From Actinorhabdospora filicis (lineage in GTDB: Bacteria; Actinomycetota; Actinomycetes; Mycobacteriales; Micromonosporaceae), in assembly GCF_030269765.1 (NCBI RefSeq), contig NZ_BSTX01000001.1:972106-1036105 (forward strand): a stretch of 64,000 nucleotides of DNA, written 5' to 3'. Position 1 is the first letter of the stretch. Each line of letters begins with the position of its first letter. Made by a program: the position numbers and the translations under genes. Positions 16,506 through 25,944 of the stretch are shown in pieces. The notes beneath the pieces were generated by a model, which saw nothing but the letters and a program-made list of their open reading frames with translations, searched no databases and was not told the origin of the DNA.

Positions 16506-17324
16506 TTGCAACTCCTGGTCGAAGGGCTCTCCGCCGCCCATGGCCCCCGGCGGGTGCTGTCCGAAGTGGACCTGACCGCCTCCCCCGGCACCGTCACCGC
16601 GATCGTCGGCCCCAACGGCTGCGGCAAGTCCACATTGCTGCGCTGCGCCGCCCGCCTGCACCGCCCGGACGCCGGGCGCGTCACCCTCGGCGGAACCGAC
16701 ATCCGGCGGCGTACACCCCGCGCGCTCGCCCGCGATCTGGCGCTGCTCCCCCAGCAGCCGACCGCGCCGGAGGCGATCACCGTGCGCGGCCTGGTCGCCC
16801 ACGGCCGCCATCCGCACCAGGGCCTGTTCCGCCAGTGGTCGCGCGAGGACGAGGACGCCGCCCGCGAGGCGCTGGAGGCCGCCGGCGTCGCCGATCTCGC
16901 CGACCGCCGCCTCGACCGGCTGTCCGGTGGCCAGCGGCAACGCTGCTGGCTGGCGATGATCCTCGCCCAGGCCACCCCCGTCGTCCTGCTCGACGAACCC
17001 ACCAGCGCCCTCGATCTGGGCCACCAGGTCGAGGTCCTTTCACTGATAAGAAGAATCGCGGCCGGACGGAACGCCACGGTGGTGATGGTCGTCCACGACC
17101 TCTCCGCCGCCGCGAGGTACGCCGACCGCCTGGTCGCGATGGCCGACGGACGAGTGCTCGCCGACGGCGTCCCGCGCGCTGTTCTGACCGGCGAACTGGT
17201 CAAACGGCTCTACGGGATCGAAGCCGACGTGCTCAGCGCGCCCGGCGACGGCGCGTCGGTCATCGTGCCACGTCAGGACCCCGGCACGGACACATCGTCC
17301 ACTGTCAACAAACCGACAAGGTGA
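16506..17324 (+). CDS. Iron-siderophore ABC transporter ATP-binding protein
   Basis: 272 residues from TTG 16506, behind GGAAAGGA. All ATPase motifs are present: Walker A GPNGCGKST (residues ~36-44), Q-loop LLPQQPT, signature LSGGQRQRCW, Walker B VVLLDEPTSALDLGH and the H-switch VVHDLS. FepC/FecE type. Last gene of the plus-strand uptake operon. The C-terminal tail (VIVPRQDPGTDTSSTV) is longer than needed for activity. Confidence 0.92.
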   Translation: MQLLVEGLSAAHGPRRVLSEVDLTASPGTVTAIVGPNGCGKSTLLRCAARLHRPDAGRVTLGGTDIRRRTPRALARDLALLPQQPTAPEAITVRGLVAHGRHPHQGLFRQWSREDEDAAREALEAAGVADLADRRLDRLSGGQRQRCWLAMILAQATPVVLLDEPTSALDLGHQVEVLSLIRRIAAGRNATVVMVVHDLSAAARYADRLVAMADGRVLADGVPRAVLTGELVKRLYGIEADVLSAPGDGASVIVPRQDPGTDTSSTVNKPTR

Positions 17325-17385
17325 TTCTTCCGGTGGGACAAGGGAAATCCCGCAGAAACCTCGGTGACATCGAGATTGCTCGATA

Positions 17386-17414
17386 TTGACCTGTCCGAGT
17401 AGTGCCGCTATGTT
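17386..17414 (+). promoter_or_regulatory. Vegetative-type promoter of the secreted trypsin gene
   Basis: TTGACC (17386-17391), 17-bp spacer, TATGTT (17409-17414). A 16-bp palindrome ATCGAG-ATTG-CTCGAT lies just upstream at 17369-17384 and could be an operator. Confidence 0.6.
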
Positions 17415-17473
17415 TCCTTCCAGTCCGTCACGGTCACATCCACCGGCGGGTGCGACACGGACGGTGTCCTTAA

Positions 17474-18658
<1,185 letters not shown>

Positions 18659-18678
18659 CCAGCGATCGCCCAACCCAC

Positions 18679-18707
18679 GGGCACCCCGTACCGGCAGCGG
18701 GGTGCCC
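18679..18707 (+). terminator. Terminator hairpin after the trypsin gene
   Basis: 9-bp stem GGGCACCCC/GGGGTGCCC, 11-nt loop. Confidence 0.65.
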
Positions 18708-18713
18708 CTCCCA

Positions 18714-18746
18714 CCGCCCCGGCGCCCACGCCCGCCGGGGCGGTTT
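18714..18746 (+). terminator. Second terminator hairpin with T-run
   Basis: 9-bp stem CCGCCCCGG/CCGGGGCGG followed by TTTA. Confidence 0.7.
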
Positions 18747-18765
18747 AGCGTGCTATGACACAAGA

Positions 18766-18969
18766 GTGAAGAAACACGACCGGAACACCGAACGGCTGCG
18801 GGCGGCGATCGAACGGCTGGAGCGCGGCGAAGGGGTGGAGCGCGACCTATTCGAAGGCGAGCAGACGGACCGGCGACGGAGGCAAGACCCGGGCACCCCG
18901 GATAGCCCGTGTCCGAAGCCCACTAGAAGGCGCACGCAAGACGCAAACCAAGCCGGGTGCGATGCGTAG
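18766..18969 (+). CDS. Possible small basic protein running into repeat-type DNA (uncertain)
   Basis: 67 codons from a GTG. The first ~30 residues (MKKHDRNTERLRAAIERLER) look like a real amphipathic helix. The remainder is Arg/Gln/Pro-rich and overlaps DNA of the dispersed repeat type (GCCGGGTGCGATGCGTAGCA at 18954-18973, which covers the stop codon). It could be a short gene whose 3' end was replaced by the repeat, or chance. No clear ribosome site. Confidence 0.3.
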   Translation: MKKHDRNTERLRAAIERLERGEGVERDLFEGEQTDRRRRQDPGTPDSPCPKPTRRRTQDANQAGCDA

Positions 18970-19475
18970 CACGACGCGGCCTGAAGCCGGGCAAGGCGAC
19001 TGGCCTGCTACGGGGTCAAAACCCGGGTGGGGACAAAAGCTCGTTGTAGTAGAGCCGCACCGAGACGGCCCGTAAGCCGCAAGACAACACGGCCCCGAGA
19101 CCAGATCCGCTGGGGTGACTCGGGATAGGAGAGGTGGATCCTCCGTCGGTCGGCCAGACGTGGTTTCAGAACGAGGGTTCTCGGGGTGTCAAGACAGCTC
19201 TTCCGTCTTGACACCCCGGGGTTCCTCGTTCAGCGTCGCTTTGGCCGGCCAGAGGAGGAGACGCCTCCCGAGAGAGGTCCGGCGTCCAGGGGCCGCACCC
19301 CTGGTCGGGTCCTAGGGCTGAAAGCCCTGACCAGACGGCGACCGTGTCATAGCGCCGATGTGGCGAATAGAGGACGGTCGATCCGCGGGGTGGGGCAAGA
19401 AGCGCGGGGAGACCGGCTCGGGCTAAGGGTGATGAGAAAGGTGGGCGAGGCGGGGGTGGTAGCGAGACTGGCCCC
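18970..19475. other. Gene-free stretch with dispersed-repeat DNA
   Basis: About 500 bp with no credible coding frame. It begins inside one degenerate unit of the repeat found at 39.1-39.7 kb, contains copy 1 of the 26-bp hairpin element (19170-19230), and ends with GGCCCCCTA at the stop codon of the GNAT gene. The same junction is seen at 40.16 kb. Confidence 0.6.
19170..19230 (+). repeat. Palindromic hairpin element, copy 1
   Basis: Arms 19170-19195 and 19205-19230 (26 nt each) with loop AGCTCTTCC. Counting G-T pairs, only one position of 26 is mismatched. The copy at 39740-39801 shows the same structure with compensatory base changes, and wobble pairs make sense only for RNA read from the plus strand. 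Confidence 0.85.
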
Positions 19476-20468
19476 CTACCCCCTCTGCCACTCCTGCAAC
19501 CCCTCCACCACCCGAAACCCGATCTCCTCGTTCACCGCCACCATCGGCCCGTTCTGCTCCGCATTCCACGTCTCCACCGACGTAGCCCCCGGCGCCACCT
19601 CCGCGAGCCGCCGCAAGTTGGCCACCTTCAACGCCAACCCCAACCGATGCCCCCGGTGAACCTCAAGAACCAGCGTGTCCCACTGAAAAGTCCGCGACTC
19701 ATGCCCCGGAACCCCGATCTGCGTATTCCCCGCCAGCGTCCCGTCCGGCGCGACCGCCACCGTGGTCACCCACTTCCGCCCCTGCGCCTCGGTCTTCGCC
19801 TCGTCGGCCCGTACGCGCTCGGCGTCCCAGATCTCCTGCTCGTAGTCCATCTCCCCGGTCGGGGCGTCGGTCATGAGCATCGACTTGAGGTACGCGAACT
19901 GCTCCACCCACTCCTCGGGGCAGGCCCCGGCCCACGACACCAGCCGGTACTCACCCGCCCGGGCGGCCGCCTTCGCCTCCAACTCCGCGAGGTGCGCGGG
20001 CGGCACCGGCAGCGGCAGGGACCGCCGGATCTCGGTGTTGCGCCAGGTGAACCCGTGCCGGGCGGCGAACGTCACGCCGGCCGCCGGCTCGTCCGAGACG
20101 GGCTGGTTGACGATGCCGAGCAGGCTGGTCCGCCCGAGCGAGGCGGTCCGCGCCGCTACGGCCTCCAGCAGCGCCGTCCCGACACCCTGGCGACGGGACG
20201 ACGGCCGCACCGCGACCTCGACCTGCGCCAGGTTCAGGTTGTCGCGCATCGGCATCTCGATCTGGGCGCCGCCGACGACCTCGCCGTCGACCACGGCCGA
20301 GTACAGCTCACGCTGGTACGACGAGCCCTCGTGCGTCAGGTTGACCCGGACCTCGTCCAGGCTCCAGATCGGCGGGTCCACGCGCCCGAACGCCAGTCCC
20401 GCCGACATCGCGGCGTGGTTGGCGGACAGGGCGGCCTCATCGAGGGGGTCTATCCGGAAGATCTCCAC
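19476..20468 (-). CDS. Tandem GNAT-domain N-acetyltransferase
   Basis: 330 residues with two GNAT folds. The first has the acetyl-CoA loop VAVRPSSRRQGVGTALL (residues ~88-104). The second has the weaker LEVHRGHRLGLALKVANL (~280-297) and a C-terminal NEEIGFRVVEGLQEWQ. Two-domain GNATs of this size include mycothiol synthase-like and antibiotic-modifying types, but the MshD signatures are not seen. Substrate unknown. Monocistronic; the TAG stop is followed on its strand by GGGGCCA, the same sequence as after rsrA. Confidence 0.85.
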   Translation of the reverse strand: MEIFRIDPLDEAALSANHAAMSAGLAFGRVDPPIWSLDEVRVNLTHEGSSYQRELYSAVVDGEVVGGAQIEMPMRDNLNLAQVEVAVRPSSRRQGVGTALLEAVAARTASLGRTSLLGIVNQPVSDEPAAGVTFAARHGFTWRNTEIRRSLPLPVPPAHLAELEAKAAARAGEYRLVSWAGACPEEWVEQFAYLKSMLMTDAPTGEMDYEQEIWDAERVRADEAKTEAQGRKWVTTVAVAPDGTLAGNTQIGVPGHESRTFQWDTLVLEVHRGHRLGLALKVANLRRLAEVAPGATSVETWNAEQNGPMVAVNEEIGFRVVEGLQEWQRG

Positions 20469-20548
20469 GCGCGGAAGCTAACACCGCCCACACGCCCGGT
20501 CCATCCGATTTCGCCCCGCGGCCCGGGCGGCTCTGATGGGATGGCCTC

Positions 20549-21037
20549 ATGGCCGATCTCGTCGTTCTGGGCTTCCCCGCCGAATCCGCCGCCCAGGTGG
20601 CGATGAGCCAGCTGGACCTGCTCCGCAACGAGGGCGCCCTCGTGCTGGAGGACCTGGCGCTGATCACCCGCCGCGAGGACGGGCGCATCCACGTCGCCCA
20701 CGCGCGGCATCCGGCGCGGAAGGGCGCCGCCGGTGGCGCGGTGGCAGGGGTCGTGGTCGGCGCGCTGGCGGCGATCCCGGTGTTCGGGCTGACGGTGGGC
20801 GCGGCGGCCGGGGCGGCGCTGGCCAAGGCCGGGGCGATCGGGGTGGACGAGCGGCTGGTGGAGCAGATGGCGGGCGAGCTGAGCCCGGGCGCGGCGCACG
20901 TCCTGATGATGGTGGAGTCCGGTGACGCCGGGACGGTCACCGAGCGGATGCGCCCCTACGCCCCCGAGCTGGTGGTCAGCACGCTGCCGGAGGAGCTGAC
21001 GAGGGAGCTCTTCACCGGCCCGTCATCCGGTCGATGA
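20549..21037 (+). CDS. DUF1269-type membrane-associated protein
   Basis: 162 residues. ATG 20549 gives MADLVVLGFPAESAAQVA, a ferredoxin-like start. A Gly/Ala-rich hairpin of two hydrophobic segments follows (GAVAGVVVGALAAIPVFGLTVGAAAGAAL), then GVDERLVEQMAGELSPGAAHVLMMVE. This is the DUF1269 architecture. Function unknown. It overlaps the end of the convergent glycosyltransferase gene by 26 bp. Confidence 0.75.
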   Translation: MADLVVLGFPAESAAQVAMSQLDLLRNEGALVLEDLALITRREDGRIHVAHARHPARKGAAGGAVAGVVVGALAAIPVFGLTVGAAAGAALAKAGAIGVDERLVEQMAGELSPGAAHVLMMVESGDAGTVTERMRPYAPELVVSTLPEELTRELFTGPSSGR

Positions 21038-22193
21038 CCTCGAAGTAGGTGTCGCGCTGGCGGCTCCACATGCGGTCCTCCATGAGCTTGAGGGTGTGGT
21101 CGGCGCGGACGCGGGCGGCCTCCGGGTCGCGGGCCACGTCGGCGATCGCGGTGGCGAGCCCGGGTCCGTCGGCGGGGTCGGCGAAGACCACCGCGCGCTC
21201 GTCGAAGTAGCGCTCGACGGTGGCGTTGCGGAAGGTCACGATCGGCACGCCGACGCCGGCGTACTCCATGATCTTGTTGGGGAGGATGTCGCGGGTCAGC
21301 GGCCCGAGCTGGTGCGGGACGAGTCCGACGTGGAGGTTCCCGAGCTCGGCGGGCAGGTCGGTGACGGCGATGGGGGTGTCGTCGAAGGCGACCCGGTCAC
21401 CGGCGCCGAGCTTGGCGATGTGCTCGTGGAGGCGCGGGGCGTCGTCCCCGGCGCCGCGGATGCGCAGGCGCAGGCCGGGGAACTCCGTCCGCAGCCGCTC
21501 GACGGCCTCCACCGCCTGGAACACGCCCTGCCGTTCGGCGATCAGGCCGTGGTATCCGGCCACGATCTCGCCGCCGGGCGTCCAGTCCTTCCATTCGCGC
21601 CGCTGGAAGATGGCGTCGTCGGGGCAGTTGAGGACCGACGTCACGCGCGTCGAGGTGAGCCCGCGCAGCATCTCGGCGTAGGGCTCGTTGGCGGTGATGA
21701 CCTCGGTCGAGAAGCGCATCGACGCCCGCTCGGAGGCGCGCACCGAACCCAGCAGCGCCGGGCGCGAGGCGAACTTCTCCTCGAAGGTCTTCGAGGTCAG
21801 GTCGTGGACGTCGAGCAGCACCGGCAGCCCGCGCAGGCGCTGCGGCAGTCCGCAGAAGACCAGGGTCTCCGGCATGGAGTGCGCCTGGACGAGGTCGAAG
21901 CGCTGCCGGTTCTTGGCCGCCCACCGCAGCGCGTGCCAGCTGAAGCGCCCGTAGAGCTTCAGGTACGCCCCCGCCGAGGCGCCGCGGTACTTGCGGATCG
22001 GCAGCTCCACCACGCGGACGCCGTTCACCGTCGACGTCACCGGCCGCTCGCCGACCTGGAGGGCGAGCACGGTGACCTCGTCGCCTCGCCCGGCGAGCGC
22101 CTCGGCCTGGCGGCGGACGCGGGCATCGGTGCGGTAGTCGGTGACGACGACCATGAGGATCCGGAGAGGGCGAACCGAATCGGGCCTTGGCAT
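21012..22193 (-). CDS. Glycosyltransferase family 4 protein
   Basis: 393 residues from ATG 22193 (MPRPDSVRPLRILMVVV). A longer frame would run through the terminator at 22215-22244 and is rejected. The N-terminal fold (YRTDARVRRQAEALAGRGDEVTVLA) is the acceptor side. The C-terminal GT-B half has GYHGLIAERQGVFQAVEAVERL and PNKIMEYAGVGVPIVTF, with the E-x7-E-like donor loop. It probably transfers a nucleotide-activated sugar to a cell-surface polymer or lipid. Acceptor unknown. Confidence 0.87.
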   Translation of the reverse strand: MPRPDSVRPLRILMVVVTDYRTDARVRRQAEALAGRGDEVTVLALQVGERPVTSTVNGVRVVELPIRKYRGASAGAYLKLYGRFSWHALRWAAKNRQRFDLVQAHSMPETLVFCGLPQRLRGLPVLLDVHDLTSKTFEEKFASRPALLGSVRASERASMRFSTEVITANEPYAEMLRGLTSTRVTSVLNCPDDAIFQRREWKDWTPGGEIVAGYHGLIAERQGVFQAVEAVERLRTEFPGLRLRIRGAGDDAPRLHEHIAKLGAGDRVAFDDTPIAVTDLPAELGNLHVGLVPHQLGPLTRDILPNKIMEYAGVGVPIVTFRNATVERYFDERAVVFADPADGPGLATAIADVARDPEAARVRADHTLKLMEDRMWSRQRDTYFEVIDRMTGR

Positions 22194-22214
22194 GCCCCGA
22201 ACAATAGCGATGAA

Positions 22215-22244
22215 AAACGGTTCCCGGAAATCCGGGAACCGTTT
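22215..22244 (-). terminator. Rho-independent terminator of the HelD-like gene
   Basis: Perfect 14-bp stem AAACGGTTCCCGGA with a 2-nt spacer. On the minus strand it runs into TTTTT, so it ends transcription of the helicase gene before the glycosyltransferase gene. Confidence 0.88.
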
Positions 22245-22301
22245 ATTCACACGTCCGTTCGGCGCTCATTCACCATTCGCCCGCCGTATTCCGGCTGTTA
22301 A

Positions 22302-24401
22302 TCAAAGACTATTGACAACGGTGAGGAACTGGGTGGCCCGGGTGAACACGACGTAGCGGACACCGGGTCCGGACTCGGCGGCGACGCGGTCGGGGCGGAC
22401 GGCGACGACGGCGTCGAACTCCAGTCCCTTGGATTCCAGTGCGGTCATGACGTGCACGCGCTCGTCGGGTTCGAGCCAGCCGGCGACCTGGTCGCGTTCG
22501 GTGGCGGGGGTGATGACGCCGACGGTGCCCTCGACCTGGCCGAGGAGTTCCTTGACGCGTTCGGCGACGGTGGCGGGGAGTTCGCCGTGCGGGACGCGCA
22601 GCTCCACCGGGACGGCGCCGGTGCGGCGGACGGCCTTGGGGATGTCGGCGTCGGGCACCGATTCGCGGATGGATTCGGCGGCGTATTCGAAGATCTCGGC
22701 GGAGTTGCGGTAGTTGGTGGTGAGGTGGAACTCGCGGCGCGGGAGGCGTCCGAGGGCCTCGTTGCGGGCGCGGCGGGCCTCACCGGCGTCGGGCCAGCTG
22801 GACTGGGCGGCGTCGCCGACGATGGTCCAGCTCGCCTGGCGTCCGCGGCGGCCGAGCATGCGCCACTGCATCGGGGACAGGTCCTGGGCCTCGTCGACGA
22901 CGACGTGGGCGTAGCCGTCGTAGTCGGCGCCGCGTTCGCTGCGGGCGGCGCGGGTGAAGAGGCGGTCCTGGACGGTGGTGAGCTCCTGGATGCCGTCGCC
23001 GAGGTTCTCGCGGGCGGCCTTGGGTGCCTTGGGGCGCCCGAGCAGTCCGGCGAGCTCGTCGAGGAGCGGGATGTCGGAGACCGACCAGTCGGTTTCGGTC
23101 AGGGACGCTGCGACGCGCTCGACCTCGCGGCGGGTCAGCGCGCCCTGGGACGCCTGGCCCAGCAGGCGCGGGTCGCCCAGCCAGCGCAGGACGGTCTCCG
23201 GGCCGAGTTCGGGCCACCAGCGGTGCAGGAAGTCCAGGAACTCGTTGCGGTGGCCGACCTCGCGGGAGAACTCGGCGGGCACGAGGCCGCTTTCGATGCG
23301 CTCCTTCGCCTTGCGCCACAAGGCGATCAGCAGCGCGCGCCCGGCCTCGGTGACGGCGTGGTTGTGCTGGAGGTTGCGTGCGTGCACCGCCCGGCGGGCG
23401 GCGGTCAGCTCGGGTTCGCCCAGGCGCAGGACCTGGCCGCGGTAGACGATGGTGAGGGTCTCGGGCGCGGTCGGCGGGGTGAGCCGCGCGGCCCGGGACA
23501 GGACCTTGCGGATGCGCATGGCGCCCTTGACGGCGGCGACCGCCGGGGCGTCCTGGCGCACGGCCTTGGCGCCGTCCACGAACTCGCCGAGGGCGTAGAG
23601 CGCGGCGGCGTCCTCGCCCAGGGAGGGCAGGACGCGTTCGATGTAGCGCAGGAAGACCGTGGACGGGCCGACGACGAGGACGCCGCCGCCTTCGAAGCGC
23701 CGCCGGTCGGCGTAGAGCAGGTAGGCGGCGCGGTGGAGGGCGACGACGGTCTTGCCGGTGCCGGGTCCGCCGCTGATCATGGTGACGCCGCGCGCTTCGG
23801 CGCGGATGGCCTCGTCCTGCTCGCGCTGGATGGTGGCGACGATGTCCTTCATGCGCTCGCCGCGGGCGCGGGCGAGCGCGGCCATGAGGGCGCCGTCGCC
23901 GATGACGCTGAGTTCGCCCTCGCCGTGTTCGGTGTCGAGGAGGTCGTCGGAGATGTCGAGGACGGTGCGTCCGCTGCTGCGGATGACGCGGCGTCGGATG
24001 ACCGACATCCGGTCGGCGGCGGTGGCGCGGTAGAAGGGTGCGGCGGCGGGTGCGCGCCAGTCGAGCAGGAGCGGTTTCTGGGCGGCGTCCCGCAGTCCGA
24101 TGCGGCCGATGTGGCGGGTGATGTCGCCGTCGAGGTCGAGGCGCCCGAAGACGAGGCCCTCGTGCTCGGCGTCGAGGGTGTGGAGCCGCTTGGCGGCCTG
24201 GTAGACGAAGACGTCGCGCTCGTACTGTGCGCCGGGCACTCTGGCGTGCGAGAAGTTGTAACCGTCCTTTTCGGCCCGCACGGCCACCGCCCGCAATTCG
24301 TCGAGCCGGCCGTAGACGGTGTCGACGTGCTCCTGCTCCTGGGCGATCTCGGCATCTCTGGCCGCCGTGTCCGTTCCCCCCGGATGCCCGTTCTGACTCA
24401 A
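22302..24401 (-). CDS. HelD-like RNA polymerase-associated UvrD/Rep superfamily ATPase
   Basis: 699 residues if started at TTG 24401, which has AGGGGAG nine bases upstream; an in-frame TTG at 24410 has none. An N-terminal coiled coil (RDAEIAQEQEHVDTVYGRLDELR) precedes the DWRAPAAAPFYRA segment typical of HelD. Walker A is GGPGTGKTVVAL, Walker B VVDEAQDLSPMQWRML, and the C-terminal helicase motifs include TNYRNSAEIFEYA and TALESKGLEFDAVV. HelD proteins pull stalled RNA polymerase off DNA; the Streptomyces HelR type gives rifamycin tolerance. Single gene, ends at the strong terminator 22215-22244. Confidence 0.88.
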   Translation of the reverse strand: MSQNGHPGGTDTAARDAEIAQEQEHVDTVYGRLDELRAVAVRAEKDGYNFSHARVPGAQYERDVFVYQAAKRLHTLDAEHEGLVFGRLDLDGDITRHIGRIGLRDAAQKPLLLDWRAPAAAPFYRATAADRMSVIRRRVIRSSGRTVLDISDDLLDTEHGEGELSVIGDGALMAALARARGERMKDIVATIQREQDEAIRAEARGVTMISGGPGTGKTVVALHRAAYLLYADRRRFEGGGVLVVGPSTVFLRYIERVLPSLGEDAAALYALGEFVDGAKAVRQDAPAVAAVKGAMRIRKVLSRAARLTPPTAPETLTIVYRGQVLRLGEPELTAARRAVHARNLQHNHAVTEAGRALLIALWRKAKERIESGLVPAEFSREVGHRNEFLDFLHRWWPELGPETVLRWLGDPRLLGQASQGALTRREVERVAASLTETDWSVSDIPLLDELAGLLGRPKAPKAARENLGDGIQELTTVQDRLFTRAARSERGADYDGYAHVVVDEAQDLSPMQWRMLGRRGRQASWTIVGDAAQSSWPDAGEARRARNEALGRLPRREFHLTTNYRNSAEIFEYAAESIRESVPDADIPKAVRRTGAVPVELRVPHGELPATVAERVKELLGQVEGTVGVITPATERDQVAGWLEPDERVHVMTALESKGLEFDAVVAVRPDRVAAESGPGVRYVVFTRATQFLTVVNSL

Positions 24402-24493
24402 CTTGTGCAACTCCCCTGCGCGGCCATGACCCTAAAAAATGAAGCCATTCAGTCTAGCTCCCGGCGGATTCGATCATCGAGGTACTGGGACAT

Positions 24494-24513
24494 CGACAGA
24501 GATGTATATGTCG
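24494..24513. promoter_or_regulatory. Inverted repeat CGACA-N10-TGTCG upstream of the HelD-like gene
   Basis: Symmetrical half-sites about 90 bp upstream of the start, surrounding TATA-like sequence (GATGTATA). Possible operator or promoter element; weak evidence. Confidence 0.3.
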
Positions 24514-24642
24514 GGATATGGACTGACTTGTGAGGCCGGTTCGTTTTACGGTTCATGCACGTTCGCAGCCGCCGTGGCGCGGGCGTGTGCACCCGACAAA
24601 GCCGCCCCTTCGGGAGTGGGGGCGGCCCTCTAGGAGGACGTC

Positions 24643-24717
24643 ATGCTCGTGAACGTCGGACTGGGAGTAGCGGTCATCGCGGGGTGGTGGGGCTGGCACT
24701 GCTGGTGCTGGTGGTAG
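24643..24717 (+). CDS. Tiny Trp-rich hydrophobic peptide
   Basis: 24 codons. A near-perfect ribosome site AGGAGG lies five bases before the ATG. The peptide starts with a hydrophobic helix (MLVNVGLGVAVIAG) and ends GWWGWHCWCWW, so seven of the last ten or so residues are aromatic. An 8-bp hairpin (24601-24626) precedes the ribosome site and an 11-bp hairpin follows the stop at 24729-24770, giving a compact transcription unit. It overlaps the last codons of the acyltransferase gene on the other strand. A membrane peptide or a leader peptide are both possible; no plus-strand gene follows for a leader to control. Confidence 0.5.
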   Translation: MLVNVGLGVAVIAGWWGWHCWCWW

Positions 24718-25819
24718 TGCCGTTACCGCCCGGCCCCCGTCTCTCTCCAGGTCTTGAGGCGGGGGCCGGGTCATGCCCGAACAACCAGGTCAGCGAGGGC
24801 TGGACGATCGGGCGCAGCATCCGCGAGACCGGCGCGGTCATCAGCAGCAGCGCCAGGGCCGCCGCCGACAGCGTCACCAGGAACGTGCCGAGCCGGCCGT
24901 CCGCCCACTCGAAGAAACCGGTCCGCCCGGCCAGTACACGGACGACCAGGCCGTGCAGCAGGTACGCGTACAGGGTGCGCTCGCCGAGCGCGGTCCAGGC
25001 CCGTCCCCGCCCGGGCACCCAGGCCAGGAACGTGACGACCAGCACCGCCGCCGCGGCCAGCGCGCCCACCTTGAGCGACAGGTTCGTCCCGAAGTCGCCG
25101 ACCAGCCGGGAGTAGCGGAAGTAGCCCCACCGCAGCGAGACGTGCGGCGCCACGGCGAAGACCACCGCCAGCACACCGCAGGACGCCGCCAGCGCCGCCA
25201 GCCGCACCGCGCGGTTGCGCAGGGCCCGCAGGTGACGCGGCTCCAGCACCAGCCCGGCCACGAAGAACGGCAGGTACTGCAGGATCCGGCCCAGGTCCAG
25301 CACCGTCGGGACCGGCACCAGCGACGCCCCGATGGAGACGAGCACGGCGATGGGCAGCGCGAACCGCACCAGCCGCCAGATCGGCGCGGTGATCCGCCAC
25401 ACGAACAGCGCGGGCAGGAACCACATCAGGTACCAGGGATCGAACAGGTCCCAGGTGAAGGCCGGCGTTTCGGTCCGCCACCGCACCAGCGCGTACAGGA
25501 ACGAAAAGAGCACATAAGGCGCGATGAGGCCGGTGACCAGGCCTCTCAGCTGCCGCGGCCGTCTTTCGAAACCGCGCGACAGATGCCCGGAGACGAACAC
25601 GAAGGCGGGCATGTGCAGCAGGTACACGGCCAGGTAGACCGACCTGAGCAGGCCCTCCCGTCCGGTCAGCAGCGGCTCCCAGGCGTGCCCGCACACCACC
25701 AGGACCATCAGGATGAGCTTCGCGTTCGAGAAGTACGCGTCTTTCGCCCCGCCCGGGGGCGCGGCGATCTCGGGCACGGGGGCGAGCACGGGGTGTGGAG
25801 CGGGCATGGGTCGGCACAT
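24674..25819 (-). CDS. Membrane acyltransferase (acyltransferase-3/OafA-like family)
   Basis: 381 residues with about ten hydrophobic segments. The N-terminal cytoplasmic stretch leads into FSNAKLILMVLVVCGHAWEPL, where the His of VCGHAW is the conserved catalytic-type position of the acyltransferase-3 family. LLHMPAFVFVSGHL and TLYAYLLHGLVVRVL are further family marks. Such proteins O-acylate (often acetylate) surface polysaccharides or lipids. The C-terminal tail after LTWLFGHDP is low-complexity and lies over the hairpin and tiny gene on the opposite strand. No clear ribosome site; ATG 25819 or 25807. Confidence 0.82.
   Translation of the reverse strand: MCRPMPAPHPVLAPVPEIAAPPGGAKDAYFSNAKLILMVLVVCGHAWEPLLTGREGLLRSVYLAVYLLHMPAFVFVSGHLSRGFERRPRQLRGLVTGLIAPYVLFSFLYALVRWRTETPAFTWDLFDPWYLMWFLPALFVWRITAPIWRLVRFALPIAVLVSIGASLVPVPTVLDLGRILQYLPFFVAGLVLEPRHLRALRNRAVRLAALAASCGVLAVVFAVAPHVSLRWGYFRYSRLVGDFGTNLSLKVGALAAAAVLVVTFLAWVPGRGRAWTALGERTLYAYLLHGLVVRVLAGRTGFFEWADGRLGTFLVTLSAAALALLLMTAPVSRMLRPIVQPSLTWLFGHDPAPASRPGERRGPGGNGTTTSTSSASPTTPR
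24729..24770. terminator. Strong hairpin after the Trp-rich peptide gene
   Basis: Perfect 11-bp stem CCCGGCCCCCG/CGGGGGCCGGG, 20-nt loop. It lacks a long T-run. Confidence 0.6.
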
Positions 25820-25896
25820 TAGGACCGTCCGTACCCCCGTCAGGGCACGCCCATGCCCCGGGTGGGCGTCATCACGACATGCCCGGCGAAGAACAT

Positions 25897-25933
25897 GGCC
25901 GCGCGCGACCAGGAGACGCGGTCGCGCGCGGCC
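25897..25933 (-). terminator. Terminator hairpin of the sulfur-assimilation operon
   Basis: Perfect 14-bp stem GGCCGCGCGCGACC with a 9-nt loop, 12 bp beyond the chelatase stop. Confidence 0.75.
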
Positions 25934-25944
25934 TCCCCGCCCGC

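Noticed and set aside
22194..22250. N-terminal extension of the glycosyltransferase gene
   Set aside because: It would contain the perfect terminator hairpin of the upstream gene.
24402..24642. Rifamycin-associated element upstream of the HelD-like gene
   Set aside because: I looked for the GC-rich palindrome; only the unrelated CGACA/TGTCG repeat is present.
24643..24770. Tryptophan-operon attenuator
   Set aside because: The Trp-rich peptide and hairpin fit the pattern, but no Trp gene follows on the plus strand.
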